This document shows positions 9,124 through 17,856 of a stretch of DNA of 60,398 nt, in pieces. The DNA comes from Clostridium sp. CAG:440. Lineage in GTDB: Bacteria > Bacillota > Clostridia > TANB77 > CAG-508. The stretch spans positions 1 through 60,398 of the forward strand of contig FR898635.1 of NCBI GenBank assembly GCA_000437215.1, in the 5' to 3' direction. The translations under genes and the position numbers were made by a program. Each line of letters begins with the position of its first letter. Within the stretch, counting starts at the first letter, position 1. The notes under the pieces were generated by a model. It was not told the DNA's origin. It worked only from the letters and a program-made list of their open reading frames with translations, and did not search any database.

Positions 9124-10044
9124 TTAAACTACACACTTTTCAATTAATTCTATCTTTTTTGTTTGATTTGTATCAATTTTTGCTTTTGTTCCTATTGGTA
9201 TTACTGTTTTAGTTTCTATATGTCCAAAATTATTGGATTTTATAATTGGAAAATTATATTCATCTTTTATTACATCTAAAACAATTTTTTCTAATGAAAT
9301 ATTACTTTCATGTTCATATGAACCAATCCATAAGCCTTTTATCTTTTCAAATACTCCATTTTGTTTCATATAATACAAATAATTACTTGCAAGAGCAGGT
9401 CCTGTTTCAATCCCTAACTCTTCTAGAAACAATATTTTATTATTAAAATCAATTTGGTATTTACCTAAAACCAGTCCTCTAATTAAACTTAAATTTCCGC
9501 CAACTAACATTCCTTCTGTTTTTCCCTGTCTTATTGTTTTATATTCTTCATTTTCAAGTCCTAAAGACAAACTACCATTAACAAAGCGATTTATTGCTTG
9601 ATTATAGCTATAATTGGTATTATCTGTTGCTATAGTTTTAAAATTAGTTCCACTAAATGTCACAAGGCCTGTTTTTTCAGTTATAATATTGGTTAAAGAA
9701 GTTATATCACTATAACCACATATTATTTTAGGATTATTTTTTATTAAATCAAAATCTAAATAATCAAATGTAGAGTTGGAATTTTCGCCACCCTTTGCAC
9801 ACCAAATCATTTTTATATCTTTATTTGCAAACATGCTATTAATATCATCTGCCTTTTCCTTAGCAGCTGCACTATACAAATTTGAATTTGAAAAAATATT
9901 TTTAGAAAATTCTACCCTAAAACCATCATTTTCAACAATCTTTTTTGCATTCATAATCTCATCTATATTTTCTCCCACAATGGGATTAGATGGAGCAACA
10001 ACTCCAATTATATCACCTTTATTCAACTTATTTGGAATTATCAT
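9124..10044 (-). CDS. S66-family LD-carboxypeptidase / MccF-like
   Basis: A 306-residue serine peptidase of family S66, whose members remove the terminal D-Ala of murein tetrapeptides in recycling or inactivate microcin C-type peptide nucleotides. The catalytic Ser is in CGYSDITSL (near residue 110), Glu in LFLEELGIETG and His in NNFGHIETK. N-terminal KGDIIGVVAPSNP is typical. The start at 10044 has GGGAGG upstream; the longer frame to 10119 is only a translation of the repeat element at 10071-10184. The sequence resembles the longer MccF-type branch more than LdcA, but substrate is not decided. Confidence 0.87.
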   Translation of the reverse strand: MIIPNKLNKGDIIGVVAPSNPIVGENIDEIMNAKKIVENDGFRVEFSKNIFSNSNLYSAAAKEKADDINSMFANKDIKMIWCAKGGENSNSTFDYLDFDLIKNNPKIICGYSDITSLTNIITEKTGLVTFSGTNFKTIATDNTNYSYNQAINRFVNGSLSLGLENEEYKTIRQGKTEGMLVGGNLSLIRGLVLGKYQIDFNNKILFLEELGIETGPALASNYLYYMKQNGVFEKIKGLWIGSYEHESNISLEKIVLDVIKDEYNFPIIKSNNFGHIETKTVIPIGTKAKIDTNQTKKIELIEKCVV

Positions 10045-10070
10045 AAATCCTCCCTTTATAAATCTAGACA

Positions 10071-10184
10071 ATAGACAATGGGACGGGGTTTTTGTCTTAG
10101 AGTTTTTAAGCCATTGCAATTTTTTAATTTTTTAAATCCTAGAGTTCAAAAACCTTAAGACAAAAACCCCGTCCCATTGTCTAT
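10071..10184. repeat. 114-bp inverted-repeat element, copy 1
   Basis: Arms 10071-10107 and 10148-10184 are near-perfect inverted repeats (37 bases, 2 mismatches) beginning ATAGACAATGGGACGGGG. The centre (10108-10147) is A/T-rich and not shared with copy 2. Each arm can fold alone (AGACAA with TTGTCT), like a REP doublet; TA at both ends also fits a small TA-targeting MITE. The right end supplies the TAG stop of pgeF (10181-10183). Confidence 0.9.
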
Positions 10185-11020
10185 TTTAAAGCAATTAATG
10201 CAGTTTCTAGTCCATAACCTTCTTTTTCTACTCTAAATGAGTGTATTATGTCTGAATTACATACACTACATAAACCAGAATCTATAATGTTTTCTTCTTT
10301 TAATCCTTCCTGTTTTAGTATTGTTCTGTTTATTAAAACAGTGTCTATGTGCCATTTATTTTTTTCTTTATTTTCCTCTATTATTTCTTCTATATTATAT
10401 AACTTTTTAAATTTATTGTAAAATAGATCTTTGACCTCTTGGTCTACTTCAAAATGGCATTTTCTTATACTTGGACATATAAAGCACATTATATCTTCTG
10501 CATTACATGAATATTCTTTTTTCATCTTTTTTACCGCTTCTATAGATATTTCTTGTAATGTTCCTTTCCAACCTGAATGTACATTTGCAATTACCTTTTT
10601 TTGTGGATCAAAAAATAGCATAAGTATACAGTCTGCATTTGTTGTTGCAAGTATAATATCTTTTTTATTTGTAATAAGACCATCTGTTGAATTATATTTT
10701 TCCACATTAAAGTCAGGCTCATTTTTATTTACCTTTTCTTTGACTGATGCAACATTTTTGGTATGTTCTTGGTTGCATTTTACAATATTAATATAGTTTT
10801 GTCCTAATTTTTCACATACATCTTTATAATTTTGTGTATTTTGTTTATATATTTCCTTTTCTAAAGGTTCTTTATTTGCTTTTGCCGTCCTAAAATTGAC
10901 ATTTTTTCCAAGTGTATATGCATGTGTTACTATATCTTTATATTCTAATAACTTTCTAAATTGTAGATATTCCACTTGCCCTTTTTTTACGTGAATTACA
11001 TTATCATTTGACAAATCCAT
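10181..11020 (-). CDS. pgeF: purine nucleoside phosphorylase/deaminase, YfiH (laccase-domain) family
   Basis: A 279-residue YfiH/PgeF (DUF152) protein. These zinc enzymes act on purine nucleosides and, in some bacteria, edit peptidoglycan precursors. The metal-binding signatures are visible: ATTNADC, VHSGWKGTL (His and the conserved GWKGT) and the C-terminal CSVCNSD. The start at 11020 follows AGGAGGAAATT. It begins 14 bases after addB, implying an operon. The stop codon TAG is formed by the outer end of the inverted-repeat element, so the last residues may have been altered by that insertion; the natural C-terminus seems little changed. Confidence 0.9.
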   Translation of the reverse strand: MDLSNDNVIHVKKGQVEYLQFRKLLEYKDIVTHAYTLGKNVNFRTAKANKEPLEKEIYKQNTQNYKDVCEKLGQNYINIVKCNQEHTKNVASVKEKVNKNEPDFNVEKYNSTDGLITNKKDIILATTNADCILMLFFDPQKKVIANVHSGWKGTLQEISIEAVKKMKKEYSCNAEDIMCFICPSIRKCHFEVDQEVKDLFYNKFKKLYNIEEIIEENKEKNKWHIDTVLINRTILKQEGLKEENIIDSGLCSVCNSDIIHSFRVEKEGYGLETALIALK

Positions 11021-11034
11021 AATTTCCTCCTAAA

Positions 11035-14000
11035 TTAAATATAATTATAACAATTACCTGGATTTTTAGTATTAAATCCACAAATTGCTTTATATTCGCA
11101 ATACTTGCATGGTGTTCTTCCCTTTTTATTATATGGTTTTAAGTCTATTTTTCCACTTAATATTTCTTTTGCAATGTCTTTTATTATTTTTTGTATGTCA
11201 TCTTGCAAAACTTTAAATTCTTCTTTGCTAACCCCTGATGTCCATCTTTTATTTACTTCACCACTACTTGTAATTGCTGCTGGTACTATTTTTGAGCTTC
11301 CGGTTTCTAATATTTTATCATGCAATTTTATTATTTTTACATCTGCTACAATTAATCCCTTCATTTTAAAGTTTTTTCTTATTTCGTTTTCAATTTCCTC
11401 TTCTGTTATCTTCTTATCAGATTTTACCATTTGCTCTAACAAACTAAAATATAAAATTCCAGCTGGCATTAAATCTTCTTGTTTACATACAGCGTCCAAA
11501 TATGTTAATAACTGAATTTGAAGTCCTGCATATACTTCGTTTAAATCTATATTTTTGGCAGATGACTTATAGTCTATTATTCTTAAATATTTTCCGTCCT
11601 CATTTTGTGCTGTATCTATTCTGTCAATTTTTCCAGTTATCTCTACTTTTTTTCCATCTTCTAAATTTAGGATTATTGGCTTATATTTTCCTTTATTAGA
11701 AAATTCCACTTCTGTTCCTTGAATATCAAACTCACTATATACTAGTCCTTCAATTATATATTTTAATGCCTTTGTAATTATTTTTTTTAGCCTTTTAACT
11801 AAAATTTTATATTTTGATGTTGCAGTAAAAATATAATTACTACTCAATTTTAGTTTTTCTTCTATTATTTGAGCCACCAGTTTTTCTATCATTTCTTCAT
11901 CTGTCATTAATTGTGCAAGTGATAAATTTTCTTCTCTTACTAACTGAAAAAAACTATCTATTGTTTCATGCATAAATGATCCTGTATTAAAACTTTGTAC
12001 TTTTAATTCTTCTTTTTCTTTTAATTTTAATCCATATTGTAAATAATATGAAAATGGACAACTTCGATATTTTTCAAGTCTTGAAACGCTTGTGTTTAAC
12101 GTATTCCCATATAATTTATCTACTATTTTTTTATCTATATCTTTTGGTAAATTTGTATATTCTAATCCCTCTAAATCATTTTTCAAACTAATTTGATAAT
12201 CGTTTTGATTTTTATAATAATTATATACCATATACCAAATATCGTCTATTTGCTCATTCTCATTTAATTTATAGATATTTTCTAGTAATTGCTCATATGT
12301 AACATTTTTATTTGTAATTTCATATTTTTTTGTTATTACATCACTTTCTTCTTTTAAGCTTAAATAAATCTTTTTTAATTTTATAATTAACATTGAAGGT
12401 CTTAATGATTTACCTTCACTGTCAGTTGATGCATATGATAAATATAGTTGTTCTTCTGCTGTTGTAAATGCCTTATATATATTAAAGTTTTCCTCATATA
12501 AATTTTCTATTGTTCCTTTTGCAAGCTCTATTCCATTTAATTTTAAAATTTCTCTATCTGAATCATTAAAAAATCCCTCATCTTTATTGTTACTTGGAAA
12601 TACTCCATCATTTATCCCTATTATAAAAATAACTTTTACTTTGTGACTTCTAGATCTTTCTACATCTCCTACAATTACCTGGTCTTGTGTACCTGGAATT
12701 TTTCCTAAACTACTATTTTTTAGGCCTACTTTAAAGCTATTTATATACTTTTCTATTGTAGTTTCTGTGTCTCCAAACGTTTCCACAATATCATCTAATA
12801 AAGATATTACTATTTCGTAACTTTTTTTGTATTCATTTGCCAAGTCAATTAATCCTTTGTCTTCAAGCTTTTGTATTTTTTCTATTACTTTATTTTCTAT
12901 ATTTTGACTAACTATAAATTCATATATCAATCTTGAAATTGCTTCATATGTTTTTTTATTATTTAAATCATTTTTAAGCTTTATTATTGGATTTATAATT
13001 TCTTTTCTTATCTCATTTAATCTCTGGACATCTTGTTTGTCTTTTTCATCTTTAATTCCATACTCAAAATCATTTTTCCATTTACTATATTTTATTCCCC
13101 ATTTTGTACAGTAATTTTCTAATTTAAAAATTTCGTCTTCTTCTATGCCGCAAAAACCTGTTTTTATATAACTTATAACTGAATCATAGGAAAAGTTTTT
13201 ACTAATTACCTCTAATAAACCAAGTATGTATTTTATAATTATATTTTGATTTAAATCCCTTTTTTCATCAATAAAAACAGGAATATCATATTTATTAAAA
13301 ATTGCACGTATTAAACTAGAATATGAATTCATATCTTTTGTTATAACAGATATTTCTTTATACCTTAAATTATTATGTTTTACAAGTTTTGTTATATTTT
13401 TAGCAACATTTTCTACCTCTGAATATTGATTTTTAGCCAAAAATAATTTGATATTTTCCACATTTTCTTCATAATTTGTGGATTGTGTATTATAAATATT
13501 TTTTTCAAGGTGCTTTAATTCCTTATTTTTAAATCTCGGTAATTTATTTAACTGGACAGGTTCTTCCAATTTCAAGTTATTTTCTTGAATTAAATTTATC
13601 AATTTATATAATGTTAATTTATTTGAATAAAATATGTCTGTTATAGGATTTGATGCTGGATTTAAATTGTCTATGCATAAACATATATTAACTTGTTTTG
13701 CAATTTGTATAAATTTTTTTATAATACTATACTCCTGTGTAGTAAATCCCATAAACTCATCTATATATATAATAGAATTTTTTATTAAATCAACTTTATC
13801 TATATTTTGCGCAAGATAAGTAAGTAAATCTGTATCATCTATATACTTATTTGATATGTGATTTTCAAAATTTTCATAAATTAATAACATATCATTTAGC
13901 TTAGTTTTTAGGTATTTGTTTTCAATATTTTCTATATTTTGTTTTAAATCATCTACTGTAATTCCATGTTTTTTAAACTCCGTAATAGCTTGTATAGACA

Positions 14001-14346
14001 AATCAATATTTTGATCAGATTTTCCCAAAAATTTTAATTTTTGCTTATTAATATCTAAAATATAATTCATAATCATTGCTTTTGCAGCTTTAGAAAGGTT
14101 GGAATTACCATTATTTCCAACCTCTCCCATTACTCTGTAAGCCATTCTAGACAGTGTTATTACCTCTGCATTTATTACTGCATTTTGATTTACACACTCC
14201 ATTAATTTTTTCTCTGCAGTAAAAGAAAATTGTTCTGGCGTTACAATAAATATTTTTTCATCTGTTTTTATTAACTTACTTATTTCAGAAAAGCAAAAAC
14301 TACTTTTTCCACATCCTGCCTTTCCATAAATAATTCTAAGTCCCAT
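11035..14346 (-). CDS. addB: AddB, helicase-nuclease subunit B
   Basis: A 1103-residue AddB subunit of the AddAB recombination nuclease, which resects double-strand breaks. The N-terminus has a Walker A-like GKAGCGKSSFC (near residue 8). The C-terminus holds the RecB-type nuclease (GKIDRID, then LRIIDYKSSAK with catalytic Asp and Lys) framed by the four cysteines of the family Fe-S cluster: one in YRSCPFSYYL and three in the tail CKYCEYKAICGF and NPGNC. ATG at 14346 is chosen because GGAGGA precedes it; the longer reading enters the repeat element. addA is not in the window, where it is often adjacent, so it is either distant or replaced. Confidence 0.93.
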   Translation of the reverse strand: MGLRIIYGKAGCGKSSFCFSEISKLIKTDEKIFIVTPEQFSFTAEKKLMECVNQNAVINAEVITLSRMAYRVMGEVGNNGNSNLSKAAKAMIMNYILDINKQKLKFLGKSDQNIDLSIQAITEFKKHGITVDDLKQNIENIENKYLKTKLNDMLLIYENFENHISNKYIDDTDLLTYLAQNIDKVDLIKNSIIYIDEFMGFTTQEYSIIKKFIQIAKQVNICLCIDNLNPASNPITDIFYSNKLTLYKLINLIQENNLKLEEPVQLNKLPRFKNKELKHLEKNIYNTQSTNYEENVENIKLFLAKNQYSEVENVAKNITKLVKHNNLRYKEISVITKDMNSYSSLIRAIFNKYDIPVFIDEKRDLNQNIIIKYILGLLEVISKNFSYDSVISYIKTGFCGIEEDEIFKLENYCTKWGIKYSKWKNDFEYGIKDEKDKQDVQRLNEIRKEIINPIIKLKNDLNNKKTYEAISRLIYEFIVSQNIENKVIEKIQKLEDKGLIDLANEYKKSYEIVISLLDDIVETFGDTETTIEKYINSFKVGLKNSSLGKIPGTQDQVIVGDVERSRSHKVKVIFIIGINDGVFPSNNKDEGFFNDSDREILKLNGIELAKGTIENLYEENFNIYKAFTTAEEQLYLSYASTDSEGKSLRPSMLIIKLKKIYLSLKEESDVITKKYEITNKNVTYEQLLENIYKLNENEQIDDIWYMVYNYYKNQNDYQISLKNDLEGLEYTNLPKDIDKKIVDKLYGNTLNTSVSRLEKYRSCPFSYYLQYGLKLKEKEELKVQSFNTGSFMHETIDSFFQLVREENLSLAQLMTDEEMIEKLVAQIIEEKLKLSSNYIFTATSKYKILVKRLKKIITKALKYIIEGLVYSEFDIQGTEVEFSNKGKYKPIILNLEDGKKVEITGKIDRIDTAQNEDGKYLRIIDYKSSAKNIDLNEVYAGLQIQLLTYLDAVCKQEDLMPAGILYFSLLEQMVKSDKKITEEEIENEIRKNFKMKGLIVADVKIIKLHDKILETGSSKIVPAAITSSGEVNKRWTSGVSKEEFKVLQDDIQKIIKDIAKEILSGKIDLKPYNKKGRTPCKYCEYKAICGFNTKNPGNCYNYI

Positions 14347-14362
14347 AACTTCCTCCATAAAA

Positions 14363-14475
14363 ATAGACAATGGGACGGGGTTTTTGTCTTAGGTTTTTGG
14401 GAGTTTTTATATAATATCTTAATTTTTTGAAAACTTTACAAAAAGCTTAAGACAAAAACCCCGTCCCATTGTCTA
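14363..14475. repeat. 113-bp inverted-repeat element, copy 2
   Basis: Arms 14363-14398 and 14440-14475 repeat the ends of copy 1 (10071-10184) almost exactly, while the centre differs. It lies between addB and the upstream small membrane-protein gene, whose TAG stop (14475-14473) is the end of the element, just as in copy 1. Confidence 0.9.
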
Positions 14476-14742
14476 AAATCTTAGAAATAAAAAATCTTCC
14501 ATAAATTGATGTGTAAATGGCAAAATCCATAATAAAAGACCTAATCCTAATATAATTGCAATTGTTATTATTATTGCCTTTTTATCGTCTTTTGTCACTT
14601 CTCTTTTTTCTACCTTTAATTCTTCTTCTTTGGTTATTTTTTTTACCCTATTTATTAAATTGGTAAATAAGGTTTCTTGTTTAATTTTTGTTTTTGATCC
14701 ATTTTGATTTGATTTTTTTTCTTTTTTATTTTTATTAAACAT
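14473..14742 (-). CDS. small basic single-span membrane protein, unknown function
   Basis: An 89-residue protein with a Lys/Asn-rich cytoplasmic N-terminus, a segment of charged helix (about 30-52) and one membrane helix (about 54-72, AIIITIAIILGLGLLLWIL), ending in a short Phe-rich tail. No family recognised. It follows ftsH on the same strand after a terminator. Its TAG stop is provided by the repeat element, so the last residues FLFLRF may be partly derived. Start ATG at 14742 has a weak GGGAAGAG site upstream. Confidence 0.65.
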   Translation of the reverse strand: MFNKNKKEKKSNQNGSKTKIKQETLFTNLINRVKKITKEEELKVEKREVTKDDKKAIIITIAIILGLGLLLWILPFTHQFMEDFLFLRF

Positions 14743-14802
14743 ATTTCTTCTCTTCCCATTATTTATAATATATTTCTTTTTAAATTTTATATTAAAATAT
14801 AA

Positions 14803-14831
14803 AAAATAGCAAGTATTTACCTTGCTATTTT
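14803..14831 (-). terminator. ftsH terminator
   Basis: AAAATAGCAAG (14803-14813) pairs with CTTGCTATTTT (14821-14831); the minus-strand transcript continues into T-rich sequence. It follows the ftsH stop at 14850. Confidence 0.75.
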
Positions 14832-14849
14832 TACTATTTTATTTAATAT

Positions 14850-16655
14850 TTATGCAAATATTGCATCAAATTCTTCGCCTTCAATTTTCTCTTTTTCAAG
14901 TAATACTTTTGCTACTGCATGTAATTTGTCAACATTGTCTGTTAATATTTGTTTTGCTCTGTTGTAGCCAGCATCTACAATTTTCTTTGTTTCTTCATCT
15001 ATAATTGCTGCTGTTTCTTCAGAATATTCTTTTGCTTGTGCAAAATCTCTTCCTAAAAATACTTCTTCTTGGCCAGAACCTAACATTAGAGCTCCTATTC
15101 TTTCACTCATACCATATTTAGTAACCATGCTTCTTGCAATTTTTGTTGCTCTTTCAATGTCATTACTTGCTCCTGTAGATATATCGTTTAATATAAGTGC
15201 CTCTGCTACACGTCCTCCAAGTAATGATACAATATTTTCTTCCATTTCTGTTTTTGACATAAATGATTTATCTTCTGTTGGTCTATACATTGTATAGCCA
15301 CCTGCCATACCCCTTGGTACTATTGATATTTGATGTACAGGGTCTTGTGTTTCTAAGAAATGACTTACTACTGCGTGACCTGCTTCATGGTATGCTACAA
15401 GTCTATTTTCTTTGTCGCTTCTTACTCTTGTTTTCTTTTCAGGTCCCATAGTAACTTTTACCATGGCATCTTCTATTTCTTTCATTCCAATTTCATTTAA
15501 ATTTCTTCTTGCTGCAAGTAATGCTGCTTCGTTTAATACGTTTTCTAGATCAGCTCCTGCAAATCCAGAAGTATTTTTTGCTATTATTTTTAAATCTACA
15601 TCATCTGCTAAACGTTTTTTTCTTGAATGAACTTCTAATATCTGTTCTCTTGCTTTTACATCTGGTAGTCCAACAACTATTTGTCTGTCAAATCTTCCAG
15701 CTCTAAGTAGAGCTTTATCTAAAACGTCTGGTCTGTTTGTAGCTGCTAAAACGATAACTCCTTCATTTTCTGCAAATCCATCCATTTCAACAAGTAATTG
15801 GTTTAATGTTTGTTCTCTTTCATCATGTCCACCACCAAGTCCTGCTCCTCTTTGTCTTCCTACTGCATCAATTTCATCTATAAATATAATACATGGTGCA
15901 TTTTTCTTTGCTTGTTCAAATAAATCCCTTACTCTTGAAGCTCCGACACCAACAAACATTTCAACGAAGTCTGAACCACTCATAATAAAGAATGGAACTC
16001 CTGCTTCTCCTGCAACTGCTTTTGCAAGTAATGTTTTACCAGTACCTGGTTGACCAACAAGCAATACTCCTTTTGGAATTCTTGCTCCCATATCTGTAAA
16101 TTTCTTTGGATTTTTTAAAAATTGTACTATTTCTTCTAATTCTTCTTTTTCTTCATCAACACCTGCTACATCATCAAATGTTATTTTATTTCTATCTGCT
16201 GGTGTCATAATTCTTGCTTTACTTTTTCCAAATGACATTGTTTTGCTTCCAGCATTTCCACTATTTGCTCCACTCATCATAAAGAACCAGAATATAAAGA
16301 ATATTATTAATAGTCCAAATGGTGTTAACAAGCTAAGTATTGTTATAAAAATTGATTCAGATTTTTCTTCTAAAGTGAATGCCCCTTCTTTTAGGAAGTC
16401 TTCTGTATATGACATAAAGCTTTCCATATCAGGAATATTAACTTCCTTTTTTACTTTATCATCTTTAATTGCAACTGTAGCAGTTTTACCATCTGCTTCT
16501 ATTTGTATACTTTCTACTTTTCCTTCATTAATTTGCGCAACTAATTCTGAATATTTTAGTTTTGAGTTACTATTTTCTAATATTGAAGATAGTACAACTA
16601 TAAATATTACTCCAATTATTAGCCACATTGCTAATGTTTTAATTCCGTTTTTCAT
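14850..16655 (-). CDS. ftsH: ATP-dependent zinc metalloprotease FtsH
   Basis: A 601-residue membrane AAA+ protease that degrades misfolded membrane proteins and short-lived regulators. Two membrane helices (about 8-25 and 103-126) flank an extracytoplasmic domain. The AAA domain has Walker A GQPGTGKTLL (near 203), Walker B IIFIDEIDAVG and the SRH ATNRPDVLD...GRFDRQ. The zinc site is HEAGH (near 425) with a downstream acidic ligand. The cytoplasmic tail is short. GGAGGAATTA precedes the ATG. It follows tilS as in many Firmicutes, but hpt, often between them, is missing. Confidence 0.97.
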   Translation of the reverse strand: MKNGIKTLAMWLIIGVIFIVVLSSILENSNSKLKYSELVAQINEGKVESIQIEADGKTATVAIKDDKVKKEVNIPDMESFMSYTEDFLKEGAFTLEEKSESIFITILSLLTPFGLLIIFFIFWFFMMSGANSGNAGSKTMSFGKSKARIMTPADRNKITFDDVAGVDEEKEELEEIVQFLKNPKKFTDMGARIPKGVLLVGQPGTGKTLLAKAVAGEAGVPFFIMSGSDFVEMFVGVGASRVRDLFEQAKKNAPCIIFIDEIDAVGRQRGAGLGGGHDEREQTLNQLLVEMDGFAENEGVIVLAATNRPDVLDKALLRAGRFDRQIVVGLPDVKAREQILEVHSRKKRLADDVDLKIIAKNTSGFAGADLENVLNEAALLAARRNLNEIGMKEIEDAMVKVTMGPEKKTRVRSDKENRLVAYHEAGHAVVSHFLETQDPVHQISIVPRGMAGGYTMYRPTEDKSFMSKTEMEENIVSLLGGRVAEALILNDISTGASNDIERATKIARSMVTKYGMSERIGALMLGSGQEEVFLGRDFAQAKEYSEETAAIIDEETKKIVDAGYNRAKQILTDNVDKLHAVAKVLLEKEKIEGEEFDAIFA

Positions 16656-16686
16656 TTAATTCCTCCTTGGCTCTTAATATATTGAT

Positions 16687-16715
16687 TTTATAACACATAA
16701 ATTTTTCTTTTGCAA
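16687..16715 (-). promoter_or_regulatory. sigma-A promoter of ftsH
   Basis: Minus-strand TTGCAA (16715-16710), 17 bases, TATAAA (16692-16687), about 31 bases before the ftsH ATG. ftsH can thus be expressed separately from tilS. Confidence 0.65.
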
Positions 16716-16799
16716 TACTTTTTTATATGTCTTTTTTATTACAATTTTGCATGTTTCAAGACCTACTACGGATGGTTTATTTTGCCTTTTTACTATTTT

Positions 16800-17855
16800 T
16801 TACAAATTATAATTTTTTTGATTAATAAAATATATTTTATGATTTTTTACCAATATTTTTATATTTTTGTTAGGTGTTAAAAATTTATTTCCCACATTAT
16901 TTTCACATAATTTAATTATATCTTCTATATGTATCTTGTACACACCTTGGGTATTGCCCATAAGCCTTGTTATAGTATATAGCAAAATTTTAGATTTTAT
17001 TACTTTTTCTTCTAAATTAAATTTTTTTAAATTCAAAATTATCTCTTTTTCTTCTTCCCCTAAGCATAAATCATTATATTTCTCTTTGACTATATTTTGA
17101 ATAAAGTCATCATCTTCTTTTACCAACTCTGAAAGTCTTGTAATTGTTTCAACAATATTTGAATTAAATTCTTTTTTTATATAAGGAATTACAATATTCC
17201 TTACTTTGTTTCTTGTATATACATTTTCAAAATTTGTTTTGTCAATCCTTGGGTTTAAGCTATTTTTTTCACAATAATTTTCAATTTCTTCTCTTTTACA
17301 ATTTATAAGTGGCCTTATATATTTATTATTTTTTATAGGTTCTATACCCTTAAGTCCTGAGACTCCAGTTCCCCTTAGAATATTCATAATTATTGTTTCC
17401 GCACTATCATTTTTATTATGAGCAATTGCAATTTTATTAGCCCCTACTTTTTTGGCAACTTCATCAAAAAATTCATACCTTACAAATCTTCCTGCCTCTT
17501 CAGTCCCCATTTTATTATTATTAGCAAACTTTTCAACATCTATACTTTTAGAAAAAAATTCAATACCATTTTTCTCACAATAATCTCTAACAAATGCTTC
17601 ATCCTCACAAGCCTCTTTACGAATCATGTGATTAACATGTGCAACAAATATTGCCATCGGTTCCGGGTTTGTTTGGCAATTTATTGCCACTGGTTCCGGG
17701 TTTAATTGGCGATTTTTGTTCTTTATTTTATTTAAAATATCTAACAAGCATATAGAATCTGGTCCTCCAGATACTGCCACAACAATTCTGTCTCCTCTTT
17801 GTATTAAATTATACTTTTGTATTGTTTCAAATACTTTTTTTTCTAAGTTGTCCAA
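16800..17855 (-). CDS. tilS: tRNA(Ile)-lysidine synthase carrying a repeat-encoded insertion
   Basis: A 351-residue TilS, which converts C34 of the CAU-anticodon tRNA-Ile to lysidine so it reads AUA; essential. The PP-loop SGGPDS is at residues 29-34, AHVNHM near 72 and the substrate region IAHNKNDSAETIIMNILRG follows. Residues 48-69 (NRQLNPEP... to ...NPEPMAI) are translated from a pair of REP-like repeats (17651-17712) inserted in frame, in the loop between the first helix and the VAHVNH strand. Start is TTG at 17855, one base after the RAYT stop, with GGGGGGAA inside the end of the RAYT gene, so translation is probably coupled. Confidence 0.93.
   Translation of the reverse strand: MDNLEKKVFETIQKYNLIQRGDRIVVAVSGGPDSICLLDILNKIKNKNRQLNPEPVAINCQTNPEPMAIFVAHVNHMIRKEACEDEAFVRDYCEKNGIEFFSKSIDVEKFANNNKMGTEEAGRFVRYEFFDEVAKKVGANKIAIAHNKNDSAETIIMNILRGTGVSGLKGIEPIKNNKYIRPLINCKREEIENYCEKNSLNPRIDKTNFENVYTRNKVRNIVIPYIKKEFNSNIVETITRLSELVKEDDDFIQNIVKEKYNDLCLGEEEKEIILNLKKFNLEEKVIKSKILLYTITRLMGNTQGVYKIHIEDIIKLCENNVGNKFLTPNKNIKILVKNHKIYFINQKNYNL
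17651..17712. repeat. REP-like pair 1 (units 17651-17679 and 17684-17712), inside tilS
   Basis: Two 29-base units separated by TTTA. Each runs TTGCCA..GGTTCCGGGTTT..TTGGCAA, so ends are inverted while the core is directional. Same family as the pairs at 18794-18855 and 20774-20841, but in the opposite orientation. The second unit ends TGGCGA instead of TGGCAA. Confidence 0.9.
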
Positions 17856-17856
17856 A

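Noticed and set aside
10045..10119. N-terminal extension of the S66 peptidase to 10119
   Set aside because: The extra 25 residues are translated from the inverted-repeat element and a strong GGGAGG stands before ATG 10044.
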